Under the pieces are notes generated by a model. It was not told the origin of the DNA. It made no database searches and saw only the letters and a list, made by a program, of their open reading frames with translations. A DNA stretch of 64,000 bases from contig NZ_JBHZGK010000004.1 in the NCBI RefSeq assembly GCF_051900425.1, forward strand, positions 283,210 to 347,209, read 5' to 3'. Origin of the DNA: Frateuria_A sp051900425 (lineage in GTDB: Bacteria > Pseudomonadota > Gammaproteobacteria > Xanthomonadales > Rhodanobacteraceae). Positions 63,358 through 64,000 of the stretch are shown here, one piece after another. The number at the start of each line of letters is the position of its first letter. Within the stretch, counting starts at the first letter, position 1. The position numbers were made by a program, and so were the translations under genes.

Positions 63358-63630
63358 TTACGCTGTTGCCGGCTCGGGCGTCGGCGCCACTTCGCCAGGG
63401 GTCGCCTTGCCCCGCGCAAACCGCGCCGACAGCATCTTGCGCATCTCATCCAACCCCTGCCCCTTGCCCGCCACCTTGAGGAAGGCGTAGCCCTGCAGGG
63501 CGTTGGTCATCAGATCGCTGCCGAGGGCCATATCGGTGTCTTGGGCGCGCTGGTAGAGCTTGCCCAGGCGCAGCAGGCGCGGGCGCAGGGCGTCGAGGGT
63601 GGCGAAGTCGCGCTGGTAGCCAGGGAGCGA
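63358..63630 (-). pseudogene. C-terminal remnant of a hypothetical gene cut by an IS3 element
   Basis: The last 90 or so codons of a gene remain: LPGYQRDFATLDALRPRLLRL, then LYQRAQDTDMALGSDLMTNALQGYAFLKVAGKGQGLDEMRKMLSARFARG and a Pro/Ala-rich tail. The frame runs straight into the IS end at about 63630, so its 5' part has been displaced or lost. The helical, Leu/Arg-rich sequence is protein-like, but I do not recognise the family. An intrinsic terminator follows the stop. Confidence 0.6.
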
Positions 63631-63876
63631 CGTCCCCCCGCTTTCAGTAGCGGTCGGGTTTAGAGTCCGGGGTTGATCGTAGCTGTGTTTGCCAAGTGCT
63701 GTGCATAGGCCGCTGGCGTCATCCCGCTGAGGGCCGCCTTCGGTCTCTCTTCGTTGTATTCCCGCCGCCAGGTTTCGATGACGGCGCGCGCATGCAGCAG
63801 GTGGGTGAACCAGTGCTCGTTGAGGCACTCATCGCGCAGGCGGCCGTTGAAGGACTCGACGTAGGCGTTCTGGTTG
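63629..63876 (-). mobile_element. IS3-type element, 3' part only
   Basis: The end of the element lies near GACGTCCCCCCGCTTTC (63629-63645), which reads as a terminal repeat next to the host gene. The right-hand boundary at about 63876 is where transposase homology stops abruptly and a second element begins. Confidence 0.7.
63660..63875 (-). pseudogene. IS3 family transposase (OrfB) C-terminal fragment
   Basis: The minus strand encodes NQNAYVESFNGRLRDECLNE, then HWFTHLLHARAVIETWRREYNEERPKAALSGMTPAAYAQ, ending INPGL and TAA (63660-63662). This is the last third of the IS3-group integrase domain, including the final catalytic Glu region (VESFNGRLRDE). Upstream sequence does not continue the transposase, so it is interrupted by the next element and inactive. 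Confidence 0.88.
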
Positions 63877-64000
63877 CGTAAGCTCCCCCGTCAAGCAGAC
63901 ACTTCAAAAGTAGAACGACTGGCGGCTTGTTGGCGGTACTCGGCGGGTGTCAGATCACCGAGCGATTCGTGGGGGCGTTGCTCGTTGTAGTCGAGCATCC
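63877..64000 (-). mobile_element. Second IS3-type element, left part (continues beyond window)
   Basis: It starts with CGTAAGCTCCCCCGTCAAGC, a plausible terminal inverted repeat beside the transposase stop, inserted inside the first IS3 transposase gene. The element continues past the window edge. Confidence 0.7.
63891..64000 (-). CDS. IS3 family transposase C-terminus (5' part outside window)
   Basis: The minus strand reads MLDYNEQRPHESLGDLTPAE, then YRQQAASRSTFEVSA and TGA (63891-63893). This is the standard C-terminus of IS3-family integrase-type transposases (the 'YN..RPHESLG.LTP.EY' signature), distinct from the fragment it interrupts. Only about 36 codons are visible, so integrity cannot be judged. 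Confidence 0.88.
   Translation of the reverse strand, partial: MLDYNEQRPHESLGDLTPAEYRQQAASRSTFEVSA

Overview
The window is a 64 kb piece of a high-GC gammaproteobacterial chromosome. The best fit is the Xanthomonadales, probably Rhodanobacteraceae (Dyella, Luteibacter, Rhodanobacter or Frateuria type). The reasons are a copLAB-type copper locus, the ndk-rlmN-pilW-rodZ / yfgM-bamB-der block, two families of extragenic palindromes, small exported proteins like TonB-receptor N-terminal extensions, and an RHS gene with fibronectin-like repeats. The taxonomic placement is inference. No rRNA, tRNA or CRISPR array was recognised.

Layout. 1-2.7 kb: the 3' end of acetate kinase, convergent with two L,D-transpeptidases of different families, then a TRIC-type channel. 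2.7-3.5 kb: a non-coding repeat block with a 131-bp tandem duplication. 3.5-7.5 kb: copper resistance genes (copL-like, copA, copB) and a DUF305 membrane protein. 7.8-12.5 kb: a small hypothetical gene, DNA photolyase, TspO, a lipocalin lipoprotein and an RpoE/ChrR sigma/anti-sigma pair, which together look like a photo-oxidative stress neighbourhood. 12.5-30.6 kb: seven genes on the minus strand (glgE, treS-maltokinase, glgB, glgX, treZ, malQ, treY) that can form a closed trehalose / alpha-glucan cycle. TreS and maltokinase turn trehalose into maltose 1-phosphate, GlgE and GlgB build branched glucan, GlgX and MalQ trim and rearrange it, and TreY and TreZ release trehalose again. 30.7-38.6 kb: housekeeping genes (DUF3606 protein, sirtuin, tadA, OsmC, two GNATs, guaB-guaA, folD). 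38.7-45.5 kb: the ndk-rlmN-pilW-rodZ and yfgM-bamB-der cluster on the minus strand. 45.7-50.1 kb: a TetR regulator with two palindromic operators and a fadBA-type beta-oxidation operon. 50.3-54.3 kb: two paralogous small exported proteins with a shared leader, and an M1 aminopeptidase.

From about 54.5 kb the window looks accessory. A MazG-type pyrophosphohydrolase is followed 23 bp later by a large protein combining a PD-(D/E)XK nuclease-like domain with a Schlafen group-3 (DUF2075) helicase domain; this pair is a candidate defence system. Next comes a lower-GC RHS locus split into two exported genes: one with RHS plus four fibronectin-like repeats, the other with RHS repeats, the RHS core and a variable C-terminal domain. 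A small two-helix membrane protein, a plausible immunity partner, sits 3 bp downstream. The window ends in a truncated host gene interrupted by an IS3-type element that is itself broken by a second IS3-type element.

Three families of extragenic palindromic repeats punctuate the chromosome, and one appears to be inserted in frame inside copA. All gene names rest on recognised motifs and context; no database search was run.
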